Positions 52,829-61,226 of a stretch of 64,000 nt of DNA are shown here, one piece after another. This stretch comes from Brucella pseudogrignonensis (lineage in GTDB: Bacteria; Pseudomonadota; Alphaproteobacteria; Rhizobiales; Rhizobiaceae). Under the pieces are notes generated by a model. The model searched no databases and was not told the origin of the DNA. It saw only the letters and a list, made by a program, of their open reading frames with translations. Location: the NCBI RefSeq assembly GCF_002252525.1, contig NZ_NNRM01000047.1, forward strand, positions 62,001-126,000, read 5' to 3'. The position numbers and the translations under genes are program-made. Positions within the stretch are counted from its first letter, which is position 1. Each line of letters starts with the position of its first letter.

Positions 52829-53630
52829 GACGTGCCTCTTCCCGATCGGCGGTCATGCGAGCGACCTCTTTGCCAGCGCCCTGACCAAGGTAGACCTCGA
52901 TGACATCCTGATCCTTGGCGAGCCCCGAAGCACTGCCTTCGTAAAGTTTCCTGCCGTGATGCATAATCATGACGCGAGTCGAAAGCTGCACCAGAAAACG
53001 CATCACATGTTCGATAAGAACGACGGTGACACCGTCGGCGACGACCCGCGCTACCACATCTGCAACCTGGTCGATCTCGCGTTGCGTGAGACCGCCGACC
53101 GGCTCGTCGAGCAGCAGGAGTTTCGGTGACATGGCTAATGCGCCTGCAATCATAAGAAGCTTGCGGTCAAGAACAGGTAGGGTCGCCGCCGGCTGATCAG
53201 CCCTTGTTTCAAGCCCCACCTGCTGGAGGGCTTCCTGTACGTGATCGCTGACCGCCGACGGCACGCGAAGCCCCGGCATCCGGCGCGGCGCACGACCGTA
53301 GTAAGCCGCCACCAGCACATTTTCCCTAACAGTTAAACTGTCGAAGCCGGTGTTCAGTTGGAAAACCCGAGCCATTCCGGCATGGCAGCGCCCTACCGGC
53401 GAAAGCGTAGTTATCTCACGACCTTCAAGCGAAATACTGCCCGAACTGACACCAGTTTGACCCGAGATCATTTCGAAAAGCGTCGTCTTGCCGGCACCAT
53501 TCGGCCCACCGATGCCAAGAACCTCACCCGCGGCGAGGTCGAAGCTCAGATCGCTGACTGCAACCAGCGATCCAAACCTTTTCGTGACATTGCGGCAGGA
53601 CAGGAGCGGAATATCCTTGACCTGAGCCAT
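52818..53630 (-). CDS. Branched-chain-type ABC transporter ATPase LivG
   Basis: This 270-residue ATPase has Walker A GPNGAGKTTLFEMISG near residue 44, the LivG-type FQLNTGFDSLTVRENVLVA, and Walker B LLLLDEPVGGL. It shows a weak signature region (PVLDRKLLMIAGAL) in place of a full LSGGQ, which is notable. The ATG at 53630 follows the binding-protein stop by five bases. Confidence 0.9.
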   Translation of the reverse strand: MAQVKDIPLLSCRNVTKRFGSLVAVSDLSFDLAAGEVLGIGGPNGAGKTTLFEMISGQTGVSSGSISLEGREITTLSPVGRCHAGMARVFQLNTGFDSLTVRENVLVAAYYGRAPRRMPGLRVPSAVSDHVQEALQQVGLETRADQPAATLPVLDRKLLMIAGALAMSPKLLLLDEPVGGLTQREIDQVADVVARVVADGVTVVLIEHVMRFLVQLSTRVMIMHHGRKLYEGSASGLAKDQDVIEVYLGQGAGKEVARMTADREEARHVR

Positions 53631-53635
53631 TCGGT

Positions 53636-54943
53636 TTACGCCTTGATCCACGGCGGCGTGATTAAGCCCGCCTTCGCATAGGGCCATGGGGCAATCAGAA
53701 CCGGCTCGGCGGTATGATCTTGAATCTGCAGGAACTGATGCGGCATACCAAGCGAGGGATCATCCGTGCCCCCCGGATAGGAGGCAGCTGCCTGTTCACC
53801 TGCAATGAACCGTGTAGTGCCATTGGGGCCACGGTGGATCATCGTGCGGATGCGGTCCGCTACCTTGCGGTTCTGGTCTTCCTCACCCGGTGCGCCAGAA
53901 CCACCGGCCAGCGCGGCCGCCGTTGCCCAAAGCCAAGCGGCATTATAGGACTGGACTCCTGAATTATGCCCGGCATCTGCCCCGAAACGCTTCTTGTAGC
54001 GGGTTTCGAATTCGAGGCCGATCTGGTCTTGCAAGACTCCGATCACAGTCGAGAAAACGACTCCGGCGGCGGCTGGTCCGGCTATGTCACGAAAAGATTT
54101 AACCGAAGGCCCATATTGCATATAAATCAGGCTCGGCGTTGGATTGTTTATGAACTGCACCATGAACTGAGCCAGATCCGCCGGGAAATAGTGTGTAACG
54201 ACGATCACGCCGGGCGGATCTTGGCGCAACTTCGAGAGCGTTGGCCCCCACTCCGAAATTGGCACATTGACGGTCTCGTAAAGGCTGACTTCCCAGCCCA
54301 AAGCGGTGGCACCTTCGCGAACTACATTGGCGATGTTCGAGGAGTAGGTTCCAGCCGAAAGTATGATCGCGAGTTTCTTATTGACCGGCGTGAATTCCCC
54401 TCGGTCGACGATGCCGGACAGGAATTTCAGAAGGCCTGACCCATACCATGTCTCGGCAGGATCAGTCTGGAACGAGCCGAAATAACGCTCTGGGTCCGAT
54501 CCAATCAGGACACTATGCCCGCTGGAGGTATCGTTGTGCATATAGATGATCCCGGCATCTGCGATTGCATCCTGCACCGCTGACCCTGAACCGGTATTGT
54601 AGCCATTAATTACTGCATGAACGCCGTAGCGGTCGATCAGACGTTGCACCGCCTGCACGTTGGTCGCGTCCCCCATCTGCTTGGTATCTTCGAAATGAGG
54701 TTCGAGCGGTCGGCCGAGAACGCCCCCGAGCGCATTGATCTCGTCACAAGCCATGATTAGGCCATTGCGAAATTCAATCCCGTCAGCGGCGGCAAAATCC
54801 GTCAGCGGCGCGGCTTGACCAACCGGGATCGGCTCACCCGAAGCCTGTGCCCTTGTACCATTGGCGCCAACAAGAAGGCCCGCTGCGCCCGCCAGCCAAG
54901 CGGAAGCTTTCAGTATGCTCCTTCGTTCAATATTGTGACCCAT
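53636..54943 (-). CDS. ABC transporter substrate-binding protein (Leu/amide-type, Tat-like signal)
   Basis: This 435-residue periplasmic receptor of the type I LivJ/AmiC/UrtA class starts with a twin-arginine-like signal (RRSILKASAWLAGAAGLLV). The mature part begins IPVGQAAPLTDFAAADGIEFRNGLIMACDEINALGG. LivJ-like proteins are often 370-390 residues; this longer form is closer to amide- and urea-type receptors. It is encoded between amidase 2 and livG, so it probably binds the amide substrate of this operon. Confidence 0.88.
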   Translation of the reverse strand: MGHNIERRSILKASAWLAGAAGLLVGANGTRAQASGEPIPVGQAAPLTDFAAADGIEFRNGLIMACDEINALGGVLGRPLEPHFEDTKQMGDATNVQAVQRLIDRYGVHAVINGYNTGSGSAVQDAIADAGIIYMHNDTSSGHSVLIGSDPERYFGSFQTDPAETWYGSGLLKFLSGIVDRGEFTPVNKKLAIILSAGTYSSNIANVVREGATALGWEVSLYETVNVPISEWGPTLSKLRQDPPGVIVVTHYFPADLAQFMVQFINNPTPSLIYMQYGPSVKSFRDIAGPAAAGVVFSTVIGVLQDQIGLEFETRYKKRFGADAGHNSGVQSYNAAWLWATAAALAGGSGAPGEEDQNRKVADRIRTMIHRGPNGTTRFIAGEQAAASYPGGTDDPSLGMPHQFLQIQDHTAEPVLIAPWPYAKAGLITPPWIKA

Positions 54944-54982
54944 TCTTTAAGTTCCCTCTTTGTCTGATTTTTTGGTTGATTT

Positions 54983-56404
54983 TTAGCGCCTAGGCATAGC
55001 CCAGGGATTTGCCTCTTCGATCTGTGCTGAAAGATTCAGGATCGTCGCTTCGTCATTCAGCTTCGCGGTGAGTTGGACACCAATGGGAAGTCCTTCTGCA
55101 GATATAGCCATAGGCACGCTCGCGGATGGCAGACCGGTAACGTTGGCGGGCGCCGTGAAGATGAAGGAATCCAGAACCCGGCTCCAGGCGGTCTCGCCGC
55201 CATGTTTCGCCGCATCGAAATAGCCAAGCGGTGGCGGTGCGAAGGCAAGGGTCGGAGAAAGCCAAATATCCCACATCTCATAGAAGCGCCCCATCATGCG
55301 CGCCATTGCCTGGAAGAAGACAAGGTCGCGAATGTAGTCGACCGCTCGCCGTGAGTTCCCTTGTGTGAACAGATACTGGTTGAAGGGCTCCAACTCGCGC
55401 ACAAGCAAATCGGGATCTTCGCCTCGGGACGCGGCGATGGCCATCAGACCCCGTGTTACGGTCATCGGCCAGAAAGTCGCCAGCGCCGCACGGAACGCTT
55501 GGCCGTCGAATGGAAGTGACGTCTCCTCGACTTGATGGCCGAGATGTCGCAACAGCTCGACCGCACGCCCGACCGCGTCACGACATTCTGGTTCAACCCG
55601 GGTTCCGTCCGGTGCATCGAAAGTTACCCCGATACGCAATCCCTTTCGGGGAGAAGCCAGTGCTGCGAGGAATGTTTGCTCGGGTTGCGGAGCGACATAA
55701 GGGTCGCCCGGCAGTGAACCGGCTGTCGCGTCAAGAATGGCAGCACTGTCACGAACTGATCGTGACACTACGTGTTCGGCGGTGATCCCACCAATCGCTT
55801 CTCCCACATCCGGCCCTAGCGTGATGCGCGCTCGGGAGGGCTTTAAGCCGAAAAGGCCGCAACATGATGCAGGAATGCGAATAGAGCCCGCTCCGTCATT
55901 GGCATGTGCAACGGGAACATAACCAGCCGCAACAGCCGCCGCCGCCCCCCCTGAGGAACCTCCCGGTGTATGTCCAGTATTCCATGGATTGCGCGTCGGA
56001 CCTCGCCAAACCGGCTCGGTGGTGCCCATGGTCACCATTTCGGGCACATTCGTTTTGCCAAGAGTTACGAATCCGGCCCGGCGATAGCGGGCCATCAATT
56101 CGCTATCATGATCAATGACATTACCCTCAAGCAGTCGCGAACTGCCGGTGGTGGGCGTCCCTGCAACATGGCAGTAAAAGTCCTTGACAAGGAAGGGGAC
56201 GCCCCGAAACGGTCCGGTTGGTAGATCGCCGGCGGCGTCCTTTAGAGCTGCATCAAAGAACCGTTGTGTCACCGCGTTCAACTGCGGCTCAAAGGTTTCG
56301 ATCTTGGCAATAGCTGCTAGGGCAAGTTCGGTCGGAGTTGCGTCGCCTCGGGCGATAGCCTCGGCTTGGCCAATGGCGTCGCGATTAAGGAGCTCGTCTA
56401 TCAT
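54983..56404 (-). CDS. Amidase-signature hydrolase 2, NylA-like
   Basis: This 473-residue enzyme has triad residues K74 (VKDF), S150 (GGSSGG) and S174 (AGSIRIP). It also shares [40 protein letters not shown] and the C-terminal LEEANPW-like [11 protein letters not shown] with 6-aminohexanoate-cyclic-dimer hydrolase (NylA) from memory, where S150 and S174 have the same numbers. It may therefore act on cyclic amides or hydrophobic linear amides. The ATG overlaps the aminotransferase stop by four bases. Confidence 0.88.
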   Translation of the reverse strand: MIDELLNRDAIGQAEAIARGDATPTELALAAIAKIETFEPQLNAVTQRFFDAALKDAAGDLPTGPFRGVPFLVKDFYCHVAGTPTTGSSRLLEGNVIDHDSELMARYRRAGFVTLGKTNVPEMVTMGTTEPVWRGPTRNPWNTGHTPGGSSGGAAAAVAAGYVPVAHANDGAGSIRIPASCCGLFGLKPSRARITLGPDVGEAIGGITAEHVVSRSVRDSAAILDATAGSLPGDPYVAPQPEQTFLAALASPRKGLRIGVTFDAPDGTRVEPECRDAVGRAVELLRHLGHQVEETSLPFDGQAFRAALATFWPMTVTRGLMAIAASRGEDPDLLVRELEPFNQYLFTQGNSRRAVDYIRDLVFFQAMARMMGRFYEMWDIWLSPTLAFAPPPLGYFDAAKHGGETAWSRVLDSFIFTAPANVTGLPSASVPMAISAEGLPIGVQLTAKLNDEATILNLSAQIEEANPWAMPRR

Positions 56405-57783
56405 GCTGGTTCCTTTGTGTTGGCAGCAGCCAGCTCGGTCGACAGTTCACCAAGAGCCAGGCCCAACCGGGCGAAAAGGCTGTCAAGCTCTTCAGGGGTA
56501 ATGATGAGTGGCGGGCAGATAGCGATCGTGTCGCCTAGATTACGCAGGATTAGCCCCTGTTCCAACGCAAGCGCGATCAGTCTGGCTCCCACGGCTTGTT
56601 CGGGAGGGAAGTGCTGGCGGGCCGCACGATCTGCGACTAGTTCAATCGCTCCGATCAGACCGATGCTTCGGCTGTGCCCGACCAGCGGATGATCGGCAAG
56701 CGTTTGAAGATGCGCGCCAAATGCTGGAGCCAGCGCCCTGACTCGCCGAGGCAGGTCGATCTCATCGTAGATACGCAGTGTTTCCAACGCCACCGCACTG
56801 GTCACTGGATGACCGGCGTAGGTAAAACCATGGCCTAGAACGCCCAAGCGACTAGCCTCTGCCTCGATGACCTGAGCCACGCCGGTCGCGAGCAAGGTCG
56901 CGCCGATTGGCTGATAGCCCGAAGAGAGCGCCTTCGCGACGCTCATCATGTCAGGACGGAAGCCAAGCGTTTGGCAGCCAAACCACTCCCCCGTTCGACC
57001 AAAACCGCAGATGACCTCGTCACAAAGCAGCAGAATTCCATGCTCCCGCAGAAGAGTCGCAAGCCGGGGGAAATAGTTGGCCGGCGGAATGATTACGCCT
57101 CCCGCACCCATTACCGGCTCAACGATCATCGCCGCAATGGTATCGGGGCCTTCAGCCTCGATCAGTGCCGCAATCTCTTGAACAAGCCGGTCGGCGAAAT
57201 CATCCTCGGTTTCCCCAGGCTCTCCATATTCGTAGTGATGCGGTGTCGCGGCAAAAATGACACTCTCATCGGACCAGGCAAAGGCACCGCGAACGTGGGA
57301 GAGGCCGCTTAATGTTGCGCCCAGCACAGTGCTGCCATGATAGGCGCGCCGGCGGCTGATGATCTTTCGTCTGTCAGGTTTGCCTTGGCCGCGATGATAG
57401 AGCCAGGCCAACTTGATCATCGTATCCACCGCTTCTGAACCGGAATTGGCGAAGATCACCTTTCCGTCTGGCATCGGTGATATGGCCATCAATCGCTCGG
57501 CCAGTTCGATACAGGCAGGATTGGATCGCCGGTTGAAGGTGTGATAAGTGCCAAGCTGGGCGATCTGATCCGCAGCAACCTGCGCCAGCCGCGCTTCGTT
57601 GAAGCCAAGCGCGGCGCACCATAGGCTCGACATCCCCTCAAGATAGCTGCGGCCGGTCACGTCGGTAACGAAAACACCTTCGCCACGTTCGATGATAAGC
57701 GGCCCCTGCGCGTCGAGAGCAGCTGGATCAGTCTGTGGATGGAGGATGAACGCGCGATCTGCCTCAGACAGCGAATTTCGCAT
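56401..57783 (-). CDS. Class III (omega-type) aminotransferase
   Basis: This 460-residue PLP enzyme of fold type I has GLIIERGEG-like entry, EGMSSLWCAALGF, IFANSGSEAVDTMIKLAW (phosphate site), LLLCDEVICGFGRTG (cofactor Asp) and the PLP lysine in SVAKALSSGYQPIGA near residue 283. Relatives transfer amino groups from omega-amino acids or amines to pyruvate or 2-oxoglutarate. Its ATG overlaps the ridA stop (TGATG). It likely acts on the amine freed by the amidases. Confidence 0.9.
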   Translation of the reverse strand: MRNSLSEADRAFILHPQTDPAALDAQGPLIIERGEGVFVTDVTGRSYLEGMSSLWCAALGFNEARLAQVAADQIAQLGTYHTFNRRSNPACIELAERLMAISPMPDGKVIFANSGSEAVDTMIKLAWLYHRGQGKPDRRKIISRRRAYHGSTVLGATLSGLSHVRGAFAWSDESVIFAATPHHYEYGEPGETEDDFADRLVQEIAALIEAEGPDTIAAMIVEPVMGAGGVIIPPANYFPRLATLLREHGILLLCDEVICGFGRTGEWFGCQTLGFRPDMMSVAKALSSGYQPIGATLLATGVAQVIEAEASRLGVLGHGFTYAGHPVTSAVALETLRIYDEIDLPRRVRALAPAFGAHLQTLADHPLVGHSRSIGLIGAIELVADRAARQHFPPEQAVGARLIALALEQGLILRNLGDTIAICPPLIITPEELDSLFARLGLALGELSTELAAANTKEPA

Positions 57784-58181
57784 CACGCTTCTCCTATACG
57801 GGCGGCGATGCATTCGACCTCGAGCTTCCATTCGCGACGCCCAAGCGCCTTCACAAGCACTAGCGAGGCAGCCGGCCAAGGAGCGGAAATCGCTGTATCT
57901 CGCACGGCCCTGATTGACGGCAAATCCTCAGCGTCGACCACGAAATAGCTCATCTTGACGATGTCACCGAAAGCAAAGCCCTGGCTCGCCAAAACGGCTT
58001 CGATATTGGCGAAGATAATCCGGGTCTGTTCGCCAGCATCATCGGGGATCGAACCATCGGGGCGGACACCCACTTGGCCCGCTAGATGGATGGTGGTCGC
58101 TCCGGGCGGGATGATCGCTCCATGTGCGTAGTTTCCAAACGGTGCTGCAACATCGGTGCAATCGAAAAGCTTGATCGTCAT
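57783..58181 (-). CDS. RidA-family enamine/imine deaminase
   Basis: This 132-residue Rid/YjgF protein has AHGAIIPPGATTIHLAGQVGVRPDG at the start, IIFANIEAVLASQGFAFGDIVKMSYFVVD, and a C-terminal segment ending LVLVKALGRREWKLEVECIA. It lacks the strict RidA arginine spacing and is probably from one of the Rid1-7 side groups. Such proteins hydrolyse reactive imines formed by PLP enzymes or amine oxidases. Its place directly before an aminotransferase gene fits that role. Confidence 0.88.
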   Translation of the reverse strand: MTIKLFDCTDVAAPFGNYAHGAIIPPGATTIHLAGQVGVRPDGSIPDDAGEQTRIIFANIEAVLASQGFAFGDIVKMSYFVVDAEDLPSIRAVRDTAISAPWPAASLVLVKALGRREWKLEVECIAARIGEA

Positions 58182-58193
58182 GGTCTCATCCTC

Positions 58194-58949
58194 TCAACTG
58201 CGCTTGACCAGTGCAGCCAGCTTTTGCTGATAGGTTTCACGGAAGGCTTGGAACCGCTCGGTAGGAGCGGACAATGCCAAAGCATACGGGGCCGTTCCGG
58301 CTTCCAATGGCATCGCCATACAGGAAATACCGGCGGCGAATTCCTCATTGTCAAATGCGATGCCTTCGGCGCGAATACGGACGAACTCGGCCTGAAGGGC
58401 CTTGAAATCGGTCAGCGTATTGTCGGTCAGCTTCGCCAGTGGCTGATGGTTAAGCAGATACTCTGCCGTGCGCGCAGTAGCAGCATAGGCCAGCAGAACC
58501 TTGCCGGCCGCCCGAGCGTGTGCATGCAGATATTGACCATGAGGCATTTCGGCCGACCGCTTCGCATTAGAGCCGCCGACGACCTCGATGATGACAATCT
58601 CACCCTGCCACCAGCCGACGACATAGCAAGTTTCGCCGGTCTCTGACGCCAGACTGCGTACCAAAGGCAGCATGTAATCCGGTGCTGAAAACTGGCGACT
58701 AAAGGCCTCGGCGAGCGCGCCGACCCGCAACCCGAGGCGATAATTGCGCCGATCGTCCCGGGAGATGAAGCCCTCATCCTCAAGCGTATGGACAAGATGG
58801 TATGCGGTCTGGCGCTCAACGCCGATGGCTTCTGCAATCTCGCGAACGCTGAGCCCCTGATCACTGCGCGCGATGGCTGTTAGAATGTTCACGCCACGCA
58901 CGACCGAGTTAATCTGGAAACGCCCGGCTTTTTCCTTGATTTCGGCCAT
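58194..58949 (-). CDS. IclR-family regulator of the cargo operon
   Basis: This 251-residue IclR-type regulator has its winged helix in ARSDQGLSVREIAEAIGVERQTAYHLVHTLEDEGFISR and a C-terminal effector domain (GETCYVVGWWQGEIVIIEVV, then HARAAGKVLLA). The start shares bases with the E1 stop (TGATG), so it is inside the operon that it probably controls. Catabolic operons are a usual target for this family. Confidence 0.9.
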   Translation of the reverse strand: MAEIKEKAGRFQINSVVRGVNILTAIARSDQGLSVREIAEAIGVERQTAYHLVHTLEDEGFISRDDRRNYRLGLRVGALAEAFSRQFSAPDYMLPLVRSLASETGETCYVVGWWQGEIVIIEVVGGSNAKRSAEMPHGQYLHAHARAAGKVLLAYAATARTAEYLLNHQPLAKLTDNTLTDFKALQAEFVRIRAEGIAFDNEEFAAGISCMAMPLEAGTAPYALALSAPTERFQAFRETYQQKLAALVKRS

Positions 58950-61039
58950 CAGGCGTATTCCTCTCTGATCGGTTGCTCATTGGAGCGCAGCAAGTCCTGC
59001 GCCGCCGCTACGATTTTTGAGGCACCTGGCAACAGTGCAGCCTGTAACACCGGCGAGGCGGGCATGCGAACATCGGGCGTAGCAACCCGTCGGAAACCAA
59101 TCGCCGCAGGTCCAAGCCTTTCTGCCAGTCCGGCGACGATCTCGGCGCCGAAACCGCCGGTGAGATTGGCTTCATGCACCACGACAACTCGACCACCGGT
59201 CGCCGTTACGGTGGTGCAAAGCCTTTCCCAGTCGACCGGAGCCAGCCAGCGCAAATCGAGAACCGATACGCTGATTCCAGCAAGCTCCAGTTCATCTGCC
59301 GCAGCCTCAATCGCGGGCATGACTGCTCCCCAGCCGACCAGCGTCATCTGGTCACCGCTCCGCCGCAATGCCGCTCCTGAAGTGCTTTGCCGCGCTGCCT
59401 CGGTGCGAACCTCACCGGAGTGCTGGTAGAGAGCCCGGGATTCGATGATTACCGAGGGATCATTCCCGGCAATGGCCGCACGCAGCATGTGATAGGCATC
59501 GTCGGGCGTCGACGGCAGCCCGATGCGAAGACCAGGCACATGGGCCAACATGCCTTCGAGGGATTGCGAATGTTGGGCAGTGGAGCCTGGTGTAGCCCCT
59601 TGCTGAACTCGGACTACAATTGGCGCCTGACGCGTTCCGCGCGTCAGATAGCGGACATTTGCGGCCTGATTGATAATCTGATCCAGAGCGACCAGAAGAA
59701 AATCAGCCCACATTATTTCAACAACTGGCCGTTTTCCTTCCAATGCAAGACCGACCGCGGAGCCGAGTATGGCCGCCTCTGCGATTGGCGTATCGAAAAC
59801 CCTTGATGCGCCAAAATCCCGTTGAAGATAGCGCGAGGCACCGAAAATACCTCCGGAGTGGCCGACATCCTCTCCGTAAACCAGAACCTCGCCACGTTCG
59901 GTCAATTCACGTTTCAACGCCTCATTCACCGCTTGGATATAGGTCAACTTTTTCCCGGTTTCGTGAGCGTTGGGGTCTGCTGGTGGTGTCACAACGGCCT
60001 CAACGACGTGATCCGCGGCGGTCTCTACATCCGGCGCAGGCATAACCCGCACCTTCTCGAGAATTGCTGCCCAATCCCGATCGAGCCGTTCCTGCAGTAG
60101 AGAGAGTTCAGCAGGACTACTAACACCGGCATCACAAAGTCGCGCTTCGAGCACCCGAAGCGGGTCACGCTCGCGACTCTCTTCGCGATTCGCTTTCGGT
60201 CGGTAATGTTCAATATCGCGATTGTAATGACCCCAAAGTCGCGGAACCTGACATTCGATCAGGATCGGGCCTTTGCCGGCGATCGCCGCGGCGCGCGCAA
60301 TTGCGAAACTGTCTCGGACGATCAACGGATCTGTGCCGTCGATAGTCGCTGACTGCATGCCATATGCACTGGCCCGCCGAGCGAGGCGCTCCATCCCCGT
60401 GATTGATTGCGTCGGGGTCATTTCTGACCAGCCATTATTCTCGCAAACAAAGATAACCGGCAACTTGTAGGCAGATGCGAAGACGAACGCTTCGTGCAGA
60501 GCCCCTTGACTAGTGGCCCCATCGCCAAAGGTCACCACGCAAACACGATCAGCACCATCAAGCTGAGCGGCCATCGCGACACCGCAAGCGACCGGTCCAC
60601 CGGCGCCAACGATCGAATTTTCCCCAATGAATCTTTCATTTGGCGCTGTAACGAGCGCAGAACCACTTCGCCCACCATTAACACCCGCCTTGCGGTGGCA
60701 GAGTTCGGCGAATAGCTCGAGTTCAGGGACGCCCGTCTCAAGTGCCCAGCCATGGCCGCGATAGGTCGCAATAACCCGGTCATCAGGACCGAGCCCCGCC
60801 ATCGCGCCCACCGGCACGGCTTCCTGCCCTGCACAAAGATGTACTGAGCCGGCAATGAGCGCGTCCTTGGTCGTACTGAGATCTAATGCCGACTGCTCGA
60901 ACTGGCGAATGCGATAAATCCGCTCATACGCATGAATAAGAAAATCGACGTCTGTACCGGAGAGAGGTGCGGGCAAATCTTTTCCCCAAACAATGTTGCA
61001 ATTTGGCAGGAAGTTGGACCAACTAGCTGACAATGTCAA
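58949..61039 (-). CDS. Fused E1 alpha-beta 2-oxoacid dehydrogenase component
   Basis: This 696-residue thiamine-diphosphate enzyme joins an E1 alpha half (TPP motif GDG 172-174 through NN 201-202) to an E1 beta half beginning near residue 363 (LTYIQAVNEALKRELTERGEVLVYGEDVG). It resembles the E1 of pyruvate, acetoin or branched-chain 2-oxoacid dehydrogenases. No E2 or E3 gene is present in the window, so it would need host partners or act as a simple decarboxylase. The start is uncertain: TTG at 61039 lacks a ribosome site, and TTG at 60976 has GGGGA before it. Confidence 0.87.
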   Translation of the reverse strand: MTLSASWSNFLPNCNIVWGKDLPAPLSGTDVDFLIHAYERIYRIRQFEQSALDLSTTKDALIAGSVHLCAGQEAVPVGAMAGLGPDDRVIATYRGHGWALETGVPELELFAELCHRKAGVNGGRSGSALVTAPNERFIGENSIVGAGGPVACGVAMAAQLDGADRVCVVTFGDGATSQGALHEAFVFASAYKLPVIFVCENNGWSEMTPTQSITGMERLARRASAYGMQSATIDGTDPLIVRDSFAIARAAAIAGKGPILIECQVPRLWGHYNRDIEHYRPKANREESRERDPLRVLEARLCDAGVSSPAELSLLQERLDRDWAAILEKVRVMPAPDVETAADHVVEAVVTPPADPNAHETGKKLTYIQAVNEALKRELTERGEVLVYGEDVGHSGGIFGASRYLQRDFGASRVFDTPIAEAAILGSAVGLALEGKRPVVEIMWADFLLVALDQIINQAANVRYLTRGTRQAPIVVRVQQGATPGSTAQHSQSLEGMLAHVPGLRIGLPSTPDDAYHMLRAAIAGNDPSVIIESRALYQHSGEVRTEAARQSTSGAALRRSGDQMTLVGWGAVMPAIEAAADELELAGISVSVLDLRWLAPVDWERLCTTVTATGGRVVVVHEANLTGGFGAEIVAGLAERLGPAAIGFRRVATPDVRMPASPVLQAALLPGASKIVAAAQDLLRSNEQPIREEYA

Positions 61040-61043
61040 TATA

Positions 61044-61059
61044 CTTATACTATTATAAG
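61044..61059. promoter_or_regulatory. Inverted repeat at the cargo operon promoter
   Basis: CTTATA-CTAT-TATAAG lies just upstream of the first cargo gene in a very AT-rich stretch that also provides TATAAT-like hexamers on the minus strand. It is a candidate site for the IclR protein encoded in the same operon. Confidence 0.5.
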
Positions 61060-61226
61060 AATGTTATAACTTGATTCACCGGTCACCGCATGCTGTTGCA
61101 GGGAAATCTCTTTGATGCGCGTCGGTGTTCCTGTCGCCGGTACCGTCGAATTCTCTAGGATGATGGGAGGTGCCTAAGCCGCTGTCGTTGCCATGACCTG
61201 CCACTGAAAGCGCCCTCCGTCTGCCA

